Part shown: positions 10,011 through 18,871 of the stretch, one piece after another
How positions within the stretch are numbered: position 1 is the first letter of the stretch
Layout of the letters: each line of letters opens with the position of its first letter
Origin: Phlebotomus papatasi
Taxonomy: Eukaryota > Arthropoda > Insecta > Diptera > Psychodidae
DNA: 64,000 bases
Direction: 5' to 3'
Assembly: GCF_024763615.1 (NCBI RefSeq)
Contig: NW_026604516.1
Location: 62,001 to 126,000, forward strand
Made by a program: the position numbers and the translations under genes
The notes under the pieces: model-generated
Seen by the model: only the letters and a program-made list of their open reading frames with translations
Databases searched by the model: none
Told to the model about the DNA's origin: nothing

Positions 10011-10394
10011 TTGGATATGAATCAAATGATTCACTTACAAATAAATGAAAGTGAAAAGAGAGCAAGATGTGATAATACAGTTGTTCAAGACAATAATTGT
10101 CAAGAAGGTGGTAGTCATAACACAAGGAATAATGAAAATGTTACTGAAATGGGTAATTTAGAAGTGAATACAAACAAATCACTTGTTGACATTGTTAAGA
10201 AAATGCAATCATTTAACACAAAATTTAACGTAACAGAAGTAAAAATACTTTTTAAAATTAAACAGCCTAATAATTCCGTTGGTTTTCATTGGTTAAAAGA
10301 AGCGATAAACCAAATAATAGCGGAAATTAAAAGTGAAGCGGGTCCACACGATAAGGCAGTACTTCGCTTTTCGTTACCTGAATTACCTTTTTGA
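10011..10394 (+). pseudogene. Unknown ORF resembling the N-terminal region of Polinton-type PolB ORFs
   Basis: 127 codons. The N-terminal half is polar. The C-terminal half (VGFHWLKEAINQIIAEIKSE, then HDKAVLRFSLPEL) resembles a conserved stretch I remember upstream of protein-primed PolB in Polinton-like ORFs, where an aromatic-rich helix leads to 'D-x-V-x-x-x-L-x-x-P-x-L'. That similarity is weak and from memory. It stops at 10392-10394, 40 bp before the mariner insertion, and no polymerase motif follows on the far side. Confidence 0.3.
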
Positions 10395-10433
10395 ATTTGA
10401 ACCTGAATTTGGGGATGGGAGATTGGGCGCATA

Positions 10434-11735
10434 ACGTATGGCCAGTGAAATCTGCACAAAGTTCAAACACAATTTTTTAAAATTTTTAAATAGTTTTATT
10501 CTAACTTTTTTACATGCTTTGAAAGGTATATGTATGAACTTATTTCAAGAAAAAATCCGGTCCAATCCGATGAGCTTTTCGGCACATTCGGGGAACTTCC
10601 GCCATTGATGTCGAAAATGTGGATTTTGGCATCTTCTTCAACTCTCGTTTTATTTTTCCCATTAGCGTGACTTCGATTTTGGGTCGAAAGTTTCGGGCAT
10701 ACACCCGTCACTTAAAACTAGCCCAAAATGTTTCAATAGGACTCAATTGGGGGACGTTAGGGGGGTTTTTTTCCTTCTTGATAATAGGTATGTCAAGTTC
10801 CTCCAATGTGTTCATTGTCTTCCTTGAGTAATGGCTGGGTGCTAGGTCCGGCCAGAGGATCACATTGTCCCTTCGATGATACTTATTGATGAAGGCTTTC
10901 AGTTTAGGCAAGCAATCTCTGATATAGGCGGCAGAATTTTGCGCTAAACTCTTTGTGAGGAACGCGAGCTCAGACATTCCAGCAGCACTGATTACAAGCC
11001 ACAAAAGGACCTTTTTCGGGTACTTTTCGGGTCAACGTACTTATCATTCTTGTCTACATTGTCGTCACGTACATAATAATACTGCCCCTGCCACTCATTA
11101 CCGTCCATGGTGAAATAAGACTCATCGTCCATAACACAAATAATGTCGTTCTAAGCGTGAAAAAAATTTTGGGTCAAAAGAGACAAACGACTTTTCTGAG
11201 TCTTTTCCTGAGTTTCTGAGACAGTTGGCTTCGGTTTTCTGGTTCCCCTCTTGATTCCCATAGACTCCAGATACTTCTTTACCGTTGTTTTGCTGCATTC
11301 AAGTTTGTTACCAAGCTCACTGTACGACTTTGCAACTTTATTGGATGTTAACTTTGCAAGTCGATCCCGCATCTTCGATTGACTAAGAGTGCTAAAATTT
11401 CCAGATTCCTTAGCTCGTGTAGTGATTTTTCGCTTCCCATAGTTCGACAAGATCCTATAAATACTCCTTCGCAATATTCCCATATAGTCACAAAATGTAT
11501 CACGACTTCAGACTTCTTTAAGGTAGGATGACTATCGTGAAAATTACAAACTGATTTTCGTCTATACTCTTCAGTATTATTCATGGGAACCATGTTTCCT
11601 AATTAAATCTAGCAAAACTTTTATGTCATGTTAAGAACACATCTGGCAACACTGTAAAGTGGTATAAAAGTGACTGGTATACATTTTAATTTTTTTAGCC
11701 TTCAAACTTTTCTGTAGATTTCACTGGCCATACGT
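10434..11735 (-). mobile_element. Tc1/mariner element, DD37E type, 1302 bp
   Basis: Bounded by inverted repeats beginning ACGTATGGCCAGTGAAATCT at both ends and flanked by TA (10432-10433 and 11736-11737). Length is normal for the superfamily. The transposase reads on the reverse strand and is broken. The spacing between the second and third catalytic residues is 37, so it belongs to the DD37E group first described in mosquitoes. Confidence 0.9.
10708..11593 (-). pseudogene. DD37E mariner transposase, frameshifted
   Basis: Cut-and-paste transposase. The N-terminus starts MVPMNNTEEYRRK at 11593; after a frame change near 11480 a helix-turn-helix region reads from 11483 (SELGNKLECSKTTVKKYLES). 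An in-frame stop at 11151-11153 precedes the first catalytic segment VMDDESYF (about 11120-11143). A 10-bp tandem duplication in TTTTCGGGTAC (about 11018-11038) shifts frame again before WLVISAAGMSEL. The last part has WPDLAPSHY (second D) and PQLSPIETFW (E), with 37 residues between them. At least two frameshifts and one stop make it inactive. Confidence 0.85.
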
Positions 11736-11918
11736 TATTTTGTGGAGGAAGTCTTGGCAAGGATCTTGTGGACGTGCTGGGATATACTTCGAGAGAACAA
11801 CACATATGCCTGGGACCTAAAACATTCGGTGATTGTTGAATGGGCAGCTTTTGTTGGCTAAAACCGCTACAGCCATTCAGTCGCCTTGTGGTTTTGTGAG
11901 ACCTGAAACCAAAAGTAA

Positions 11919-12448
11919 GTGAAGGTCAAGCTATTTGGCGGGAAACTGAGTCGAGCGCAGCAACAGCCTTCCCAGACAAGCGCCGAGGAAATTCTGCCCC
12001 CTTCTCTGGTTGACTGGGCTAGCCAGTTGCTCACGCCCCTGAAGCGCTACTTACCCTTTTTGCCCTCCTGTATATTTGCAGTGACGGGGCGGAAGAAAGC
12101 AGCTCGGGAAAGTTCCCTCTTCCCTCGGCCTCCGGAACCACGGCAGTGGGCCAACTCCTTTGAAGTGCAGCTGGGCATTACTTCCCGCCTGAATTCCCTG
12201 CGCTTGGTTCGGGAATCCCTCCGCATCCGGAGACACCGCCTCACGCTCCCCAGAGGGGAACATCAGGAGGAAGTGCGGCGTCGTGTGCAAGGAGTGATAG
12301 CAGTCACTGTTCCGGGGGCTGTTCTTACCCCCTCCCTGTCCGCTTTGCTGAGCTGTGCACGGCCGGGGGTTATCGCGGCTACCATCGAAGCTTTGGACGT
12401 CATCAGGGCTACAGCTAGTGGGGTCCCTGAAGATCAAATCAGGGGATC
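11919..12448 (+). pseudogene. GC-rich unknown ORF, 5' part (split by BEL insertion)
   Basis: An open frame from ATG 11919 running to the BEL insertion point. With the insertion and one target-site copy removed, the same frame continues at 14777 and ends at TAA 14994-14996, about 249 codons in all. The region is clearly more GC-rich than its surroundings. The product is rich in Arg, Ser and Pro (LFPRPPEPRQWANSF; SRRSRRRTRR). No domain is recognised. The frame being open on both sides of the insertion is mild support for coding, but GC-rich DNA has few stops by chance. The residues after 12448 in this frame are LTR sequence. Confidence 0.3.
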
Positions 12449-12855
12449 TGAAGAGGATGTTACCTATGAGTGGACAAAAAAGATGAGAATAGTCCTCTCA
12501 AGCACCTCAGCTAGACAATTCAGTGGGAAATATACCTATGAGTGGACAAAAAAGATGAGAAAAGTCCTCTCAAGCACCTCAGCTAGATAATTCAGTGGGA
12601 AATATACCTGGAAATACAGTTTTATCAGTACCCGGTGAGAACGGATCAAAATTTTCCTTATCCGCTGAGAAAAACCACAATTTTCTTTGGAGCACACTTT
12701 TATTCACTTTTCACGTTCAGAGAAAAATTAACGGTAAAGGAAAGCCATTTTGAAATCAGCTGACTTCCGATAACTCGGCGATATTTCATCGATATTCGAT
12801 TAATCGGACTATTTAAATTATGGCATCTCGCAACGGGTTCCTCTTATTTTGTACA
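12449..12855 (-). repeat. BEL 3' LTR (with respect to element polarity)
   Basis: Identical by eye to 14365-14771. It contains a 72-bp tandem duplication (starting CCTATGAGTGGACAAAAAAG at about 12463 and again at 12535). The flank at 12444-12448 is GGATC. Confidence 0.85.
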
Positions 12856-12969
12856 TTTCTCCCCTATTTCAAAATGGCGTTTAAATTGAAAGTTTACAAT
12901 AATAAATCTAATTCAAAAGGAAATTTTACTTGTGTTTTTTTTTTTTTTCAAAGACATAATCTTGACGAT

Positions 12970-13794
12970 TTAAGATTCATCAACGGGCAATTTGATAAGC
13001 TTTGTGATAGGTCGTGTGATTAACTTTCCGCGAACCCTCAATTGTGCCACACGAACTTTACCATCGCTCCCCGGAAACACATCTACCACCAGTCCCAACG
13101 GCCACTCCAAACTTGACATGTTCTCAGTCTTCAACAACACTACATCGCCTTCAGTGAAGTTAGGGGTTTCCTTGTTCCATTTATTGCGTTGTTGTAGTGT
13201 GTGAAGGTAGTCATTTTTCCATCTGGTAGTGAGATCATGTTGAAGTTTTGAACACAGTCTCCATCGGTTCAAGTGATCGATGTTCACCACATCTCCAGGA
13301 TCAACAGGAAGCTGCGTTGGGGCATTTCCAACAAGAAAGTCTCCAGGAGTGAGGCTTCGGGGATCATTGGGGTCGTCCATGAGGGCAATGAGTGGTCTGC
13401 TATTAAGCACAGCTTCTATTTGCACGATGATTGTGTTTAATTCTTCATATGTCAGGCGGACATTTCCAACCACACGCGTGAAGTGAGTCTTGAAAGACTT
13501 CACAGCTGCCTCCCACAAACCTCCTTGGTGAGGGGCTCCTGGTGGGTTGAAGTGCCACTGCACATGCAAAGTGGAGGAGAAGTTGGCTAGATCTTGTTGC
13601 ACATTGTGATTGCGAAGCAAATTCCGAAGCTCCTTTTCACCGCCCACGAAGTTAGTCCCGTTATCGCTATAAATATGCGCGGGAAGCCCTCTTCTAGCAA
13701 TGAACCTTCTGAATGTTGCAATGAAGGCCGCCGAAGACAACGAAGTGATCAGCTCCAAATGAACTGCTTTAGTGGACATACAAATGAATACCAC
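12970..13794 (-). pseudogene. pol: BEL/Pao integrase, N-terminally truncated
   Basis: Reverse-strand frame of 274 codons beginning inside the catalytic core: STKAVHLELITSL, then SDNGTNFVGG with the second catalytic Asp and GGLWEAAVKSF with the Glu, then the Pao-type C-terminal domain (LTPGDFLVG, GDVVLLKTENM, PGSDGKVRVAQLRV). The zinc finger and first catalytic Asp are missing. Upstream the sequence jumps to a primer-binding-site copy at 13813-13830. The frame ends at a normal stop, so the right-hand part is undamaged. Confidence 0.85.
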
Positions 13795-13812
13795 TACATT
13801 TCAAATGAGTGG

Positions 13813-13830
13813 ATCCGGCTCGAAGGACCA
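13813..13830 (+). other. Internal copy of the tRNA-Tyr-type primer-binding site
   Basis: ATCCGGCTCGAAGGACCA is identical to the last 18 bases of the tRNA-like piece beside the LTR. Being inside the element at the integrase/protease junction, it marks a template switch during reverse transcription. Confidence 0.7.
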
Positions 13831-13831
13831 T

Positions 13832-14028
13832 GGGTTGCTCGCCAACTACTTTGGGCATGACGATGCAATGAATTGCTTCAACTTCTTGGGAAGACTCAAA
13901 ATTACATTGCAGGTTCACCTGCACCTCCTGGTGGCCAGTTTGCATAACGGATCCTACCCCATCAATCATGAAATTAGTACGTTTGGGGACTAATCTTAGC
14001 CTCTGACACATATACGTAGTAATGATAT
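13832..14028. repeat. 197-bp duplicated protease segment, copy A
   Basis: Starts GGGTTGCTCGCCAACTACTT and ends ATACGTAGTAATGATAT. It is repeated at 14129-14325 with no difference that I could find. Copy A follows the internal primer-site copy. Confidence 0.85.
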
Positions 14029-14110
14029 TGATTTGGGAAGCTGGATCTAGCACAGCACGGCAAGATTCGACATGATTGTTTGGCCCTTCCAAATTGCAAT
14101 TCCATCTCAT
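13832..14110 (-). pseudogene. pol: BEL/Pao aspartic protease fragment
   Basis: Reverse-strand frame with CRAVLDPASQINIITTYMCQ, matching the Pao retropepsin entry (LD-S/P-GSQ, then a hydrophobic helix and a CQRLRL segment). The protease cuts the polyprotein. Only about 90 residues are left. Its downstream portion (13832-14028) is present twice. Confidence 0.65.
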
Positions 14111-14128
14111 GTTACTTTAGCTGAAATT

Positions 14129-14325
14129 GGGTTGCTCGCCAACTACTTTGGGCATGACGATGCAATGAATTGCTTCAACTTCTTGGGAAGACTCAAAATT
14201 ACATTGCAGGTTCACCTGCACCTCCTGGTGGCCAGTTTGCATAACGGATCCTACCCCATCAATCATGAAATTAGTACGTTTGGGGACTAATCTTAGCCTC
14301 TGACACATATACGTAGTAATGATAT
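14129..14325. repeat. 197-bp duplicated protease segment, copy B
   Basis: Same as 13832-14028. It runs straight into the tRNA-Tyr-like piece at 14326, so this is the copy joined to the primer. Confidence 0.85.
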
Positions 14326-14362
14326 CCATAGGTCGCTGGTTCATATCCGGCTCGAAGGACCA
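14326..14362 (+). other. Captured 3' half of tRNA-Tyr (extended primer-binding site)
   Basis: Reads CCATAGGTCGCTGG, then TTCATATCCGGCTCGAAGG, then ACCA. This is the variable region, T arm, acceptor strand and CCA end of eukaryotic tRNA-Tyr (GGTCGCTGGTTC-A-AATCCGGCTCGAAGGA). A usual primer-binding site is about 18 bases; 37 bases here mean the primer tRNA was copied past its normal stop. Two bases (AA) separate it from the LTR. It is not a functional tRNA gene because the 5' half is missing. Confidence 0.75.
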
Positions 14363-14364
14363 AA

Positions 14365-14771
14365 TGAAGAGGATGTTACCTATGAGTGGACAAAAAAGAT
14401 GAGAATAGTCCTCTCAAGCACCTCAGCTAGACAATTCAGTGGGAAATATACCTATGAGTGGACAAAAAAGATGAGAAAAGTCCTCTCAAGCACCTCAGCT
14501 AGATAATTCAGTGGGAAATATACCTGGAAATACAGTTTTATCAGTACCCGGTGAGAACGGATCAAAATTTTCCTTATCCGCTGAGAAAAACCACAATTTT
14601 CTTTGGAGCACACTTTTATTCACTTTTCACGTTCAGAGAAAAATTAACGGTAAAGGAAAGCCATTTTGAAATCAGCTGACTTCCGATAACTCGGCGATAT
14701 TTCATCGATATTCGATTAATCGGACTATTTAAATTATGGCATCTCGCAACGGGTTCCTCTTATTTTGTACA
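14365..14771 (-). repeat. BEL 5' LTR (with respect to element polarity)
   Basis: Second copy of the 407-bp LTR, followed by the GGATC duplication at 14772-14776. Confidence 0.85.
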
Positions 14772-14776
14772 GGATC

Positions 14777-14996
14777 TCAGAGTCAAAATTCCCCGGAAAG
14801 GCCATCCAGGAGATCTCGTCGTCGTACCCGCCGGCAGCATCGATCCGGGAGACGTGTACAAGCCCAACGTCTCCGGCAAGAGTGTCTGGCCACCATTAGG
14901 GGCCAGGAGCCTTCGAACAAAGCCTCTGGATTGGGTAAAACTCCCCGTCTATCTCAGACGCCTGCATTCTCCCTTGCGTGTTCAAGTGCACACTAA
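14777..14996 (+). pseudogene. GC-rich unknown ORF, 3' part
   Basis: Continuation of the 11919 frame after the BEL insertion: an Arg-rich tract, then QRLRQECLATIRGQEPSN and a stop at 14994-14996. No domain is recognised. Confidence 0.3.
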
Positions 14997-15370
14997 ATGT
15001 GGCCGGTTGCTTTTAATTTGTTTGTTTAAAATTATATTCCTCATATAAAGTGCAAACAGTCAAATATAATTTTCAAGATGTATCATCTTCTCAGAAAAAA
15101 ATTAAATAGAGCATCTTTCCTCATTTAGCCAAAATGTTAAAATTGCAATTGATTTTTTTTCTACACAATCATGTAGAAATAGATGGTGTGCTTTTGTCAT
15201 GCTGATCAGCATTTTTCTTCTTCCTAAAATATTTTCTTGGGGTGCAAAGAATGAAAAAAATAGACACAATTTTTTGCTGAGTGATCTTGCATTTCATATG
15301 ACGTCAGTGATCATATGGAATCTTCTGGAAACAGGAAAGTTATGCATTTTCTCATTTTCGCACATGGCAT
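14997..15370. other. Unassigned AT-rich stretch
   Basis: I see no gene, inverted repeat or element end here. Confidence 0.5.
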
Positions 15371-15595
15371 CGATTGTAGCTATTGTAGCTCTGCTTGGTA
15401 TGACAGTGTGTAGGTGATAAATGAACCAATACTAGTAAATTTATAGACTGTACCGATTGTAGCTCTGCTCGATAATGACATTGTATGCGTAAGTAACGAA
15501 CCAACACTATTAAACATATCGACTGCAGCGATTGTAGCTCTGCTCGATATTAAACATGTATAGGTTATTACTGAACATATACTAGTAAATACGTT
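15371..15595. repeat. Degenerate tandem repeat, three units of 76-82 bp
   Basis: Each unit begins CGATTGTAGCTCTGCT (15371, 15453, 15529) and is followed by a variable part containing GAACCAA-AC-ACTA and a G/AT-rich tail. Copies differ by several bases and small indels. Confidence 0.6.
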
Positions 15596-15940
15596 TGTTG
15601 TAAGCCTTTTCAATATGATGTAATGTAGTGCACGATGAAAGACCATATATCGCAGTGCCTCTGAGAGAGATGGTTGGCATTTTACTCTGCATTCAGAGAT
15701 TTTTGACATCATGTATGGAAAAATAGTCTATAAAGCCAAATGCCATAAAGCGCAAAGAAAATATTATAGAATAAAGTAGAAATTTAAAAGTGAGCAGTAG
15801 GTAAGCATGGTAGTGAAACAGATGAGTCTTCAGTGTAATTGTGCAATACTTGTTAAGAAAATTGTGAAGAAAAAAAATCATGTAACCAAAGTTTGGAAAG
15901 GAAAATTAAGTAAAAGAATTAACACAAAATATATGCATGA

Positions 15941-17914
15941 CCAACGACTCCTTCATATTATCATAGACGAAAGGTAGAAAATTTTACTCATACATACAAG
16001 TCGCCGATAGGTATCTCGAAGCCCAACGGCTTTTGCCGATTGCCCGCTCGACGCGTCGATGATATAAGAGAGACGAGAGAAATGATGAGAAAGGAGAAGA
16101 ACGATGTTTTTCGTTCTGTTTAAAAAGATTTATGTTTCAGTTAGGGTAAGTGGAACATCCTGAAATGTGGGGCAGCTTTGAAATTGTGATTTTTTTCCTA
16201 TGTTGAAATGGAACTGAGCCTTCATGCTGCAATGACCGCCTAGAACCGTACTTCTTCTATATGAAATATTGTATTTTTTGAGTTGGAGGATATATTAGAA
16301 AAATATTACTAATGTAATTTCTCTATCCTTTTTTCCTGTTCTATCATATTTCCATATTTCAGATGAATACCAATCTTTGCATAATCTTTTGGAATCACTG
16401 ATCTACTAGAGATTAAATTAATTCATAAATCATAAAAGTATTTGAAAAGCAGAAAATCGGTACTTAACCGAATCATTACCGAAATATTCACCAGGACCAG
16501 CTCTAAAACATATCCAAAAATCATTGAAAAAGCTTGGGCCAATTTTGAGAAAAAATTGGAAATACCTCATTTTTGACCTATTTTTGGGGGATAGGGAACG
16601 TATGAAATGGGAGGGGGGAAATTAAAGAGGTTGGGTACAAGATAATGTCATTTGAGGAAGGGTCACCGAAGACCGGAAGTCGATATCTTTTGCCGTTTAA
16701 GATCCAGAACAGTGAGAAGTTGAAAAAAAGTCGATTATATAAGTGCTCTCCCTTTGAATTCGAGCAGTAAAAAAGAGAAGGGATAGTAACGTGATCTAGT
16801 GCCGCACCAATAAAAACGCTTTATAAAGTGACTAACGAATACATTCAAACATCCACCTTCAGTCTATGGTACATATACATACAAGAGTCGTTGGCATGAC
16901 GAAATCTCGAACTGACGTGATAATTGTATTTGTGCAATGAACGCACACTAACATAAACCGCAATTATCAGCCTGCTCAACGACTCCTTCATATTACCATA
17001 GACTATAGGTAGAGGTTTGAATGTATTCGGTAGTCACTTTATAAAGCGTTTTTATTGGTGCGGCACTAGATCACGTTACTATCCCCTCTCTTTTTTTCTG
17101 CTCGAACTCAAAGGGAGAGCAGTTATATAATCGACTTTTTTTCAACTTCTCACTGTTCTGGAGCTTAAACGGCAAGAAATGTCGACTTCCGGTCTTCGGT
17201 GACCCCACCTCAAATGACATTATCTTGTACCCAACCTCTTTAGTTTTCCCCCCTCCCATTTCATACGTTCCCTATCCCCCAAAAATAGGTCAAAATTGAA
17301 GTATTTCCAATTTTTCTCAAAATTGGCCCAAGCTTTTTCAATGATTTTTGGATATGTTTTAGAGCTGGTCCTGGTGAACATTTCGGTAATGAATCGGTTA
17401 AGTACCGATTTTCTGCTTTTCAAATACTTTTATGATTTATGAATTAATTTGATCTCTAGTAGATCAGTGATTCCAAAAGATTATGCAAAGATTGATATTC
17501 ATCTGAAATATGGAAATATGATTGAACGGGGAAAAAAATAGAGAAATTACATTAGTAATATTTTTCTAATATATCCTCCAACTCAAAAAATACAATATTT
17601 CATATAGAAGAAGTACGGTTCTAGGCGGTCATTGCAGCATGAAGGCTCAGTTCCTTTCCAACATAGGAAAAAAATCACAATTTCAAAGCTGCCCCACATT
17701 CCAGGATGTCCCACTTACCCCAACTGAAACATAAATCTTTTTAAACAGAACGAAAAAACATCGTTCTTCTCCTTTCTCTCGTCTCTCTTATATCATCGAC
17801 GCGTCGAGCGGGCAATCGGCAAAAGCCGTTGGGCTTCGACATACCTATCGGCGACTTGTATGTATGAGTAAAATTTTCTACCTTTCGTCTATGATAATAT
17901 GAAGGAGTCGTTGG
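15941..17914. mobile_element. 1.97-kb foldback element
   Basis: Starts CCAACGACTCCTTCATATTA and ends with its reverse complement. The arms (15941 to about 16896 and about 16978-17914) pair along nearly their whole length with scattered mismatches, leaving a loop of about 80 bp. The arms contain the motif TCTTCGGTGACC next to CGGAAGTCGA, shared with other repeats in the window, and internal ends reading CTGCTCGAACTC (about 17098). No transposase is present, so it is non-autonomous. No clear target duplication was found. Confidence 0.75.
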
Positions 17915-17989
17915 CCTGCTCGATATGTCGTCATCAAAAGTGTGGATGTGTGTGTGACTCACTAACACTACTACAAACCTTTATTGTAT

Positions 17990-18871
17990 ATCTGCTCGAT
18001 ATATACTACTGACATTATCTCGAAAGTAATTTCTTTGTTTTTACCCCCTCCCCCATCATGCGCTCCCTATCCCACAAAAATAGCCAAAAAAATGAGGTTT
18101 TCCTAATTTTGAAAAAAAATTGGCCCTGACGATTTCCTTCATTTTTGGATATGTTATGGAGGTAGTCCAGCTGAACATTTCGTCCTTAGACACCTATCAC
18201 CGGAGAAATCGCCATCTTGAATTATTCAAGGTCAAAGGTCAACTACCCTAGAGGGCCTAATTTTCAACGGATTTGGACAAATTTGGACATTTTTGAAAGA
18301 TCTTTTAATTCTGAACCCGACTGCATCGGTCACAATCGGTGATGGATCGGGAAAGTAACGGTAATAGATTTATTTTAAAAATACTGTTTTTCGCACTTTT
18401 TCAGTCTTTTGACCCATATAAAATTTAAACGGTAAGAGATATCAACTTCCGGTCTTCGGTGACCCCACCTCAAATGACATTATCTCGAAAGTAATCTCTT
18501 TGTTTTTACCCCCTCCGCCTTCATGCGCTCCCTATCCCCCAAAAATAGGCAAAAAATGAGGTTTTTCTATTTTAAAAAAAAAAAAAGAAATGACCCTGAC
18601 GATTTCCTTCATTTTTGGATATGTTATGGAGGTAGTCCAGCTGAACATTTCGTCCTTAGACACCTATCACCGGAAAAATCGTCATCTTGAATTATTCAAG
18701 GTTGAAGCTTAATTTTTACCCGATTTGTTCAATTTATTAATTAAAAGATTAATGATTTCTTGGAGCCCTCTTCTTGAACAATTTTCAACTTCAAGATAGT
18801 TTTGTGGTGATATATAGTCAAATTTAATTCGACAATAATTTTCTATACATCAGAATGCTTGCGAAAAGGTA
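17990..18871. repeat. Repeat family A: two tandem units of about 450 bp
   Basis: Units with ACGATTTCCTTCATTTTTGG, GGTAGTCCAGCTGAACATTT, AACGGTAAGAGATATCAACT and CTTCCGGTCTTCGGTGACC occur twice, the second shortened. The same sequence forms three units at 40823-42275, and a reversed half copy lies at 20512-20990. It ends GCGAAAAGGTA, exactly where the palindrome at 18872 begins. Confidence 0.75.

Larger units (their letters stand above)
6381..10431. mobile_element. Maverick/Polinton-like (adenain-protease) element remnant
   Basis: A 4-kb stretch with genes on both strands: an adenain-type cysteine protease and unknown ORFs at 6381-6582 (-), 7286-8008 (+), 8686-9264 (-), 9379-9603 (+) and 9725-10394 (+). 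An adenain-like protease outside an adenovirus is typical of Polintons and related adintovirus-type elements. I found no integrase, ATPase, capsid gene, full PolB or terminal repeats, so the wider assignment is inference from one clear gene plus a weak PolB-region similarity. The left side is cut by the Gypsy 3' LTR and the right by the mariner. Confidence 0.5.
12449..14771 (-). mobile_element. Rearranged BEL/Pao LTR element, reverse strand
   Basis: Two direct 407-bp LTRs (12449-12855 and 14365-14771) start TGAAGAGG and end TTTTGTACA, with a 5-bp target duplication GGATC (12444-12448 and 14772-14776). I see no difference between the LTRs, so insertion was recent. The interior is only 1.5 kb and reads on the reverse strand: part of protease, a duplicated 197-bp segment, then the C-terminal two-thirds of integrase. 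Gag, RT and RNase H are deleted. Next to the 5' LTR lies a 37-bp piece matching the 3' half of tRNA-Tyr including CCA, far longer than a normal primer-binding site. Confidence 0.85.

Noticed and set aside
12047..12437. Reverse-strand ORFs opposite the GC-rich ORF
   Set aside because: Shadow frames from GC-rich composition; no motif.
14326..14362. Functional tRNA-Tyr gene
   Set aside because: Only the 3' half with CCA is present, and it abuts an LTR, so it is a reverse-transcribed primer fragment.
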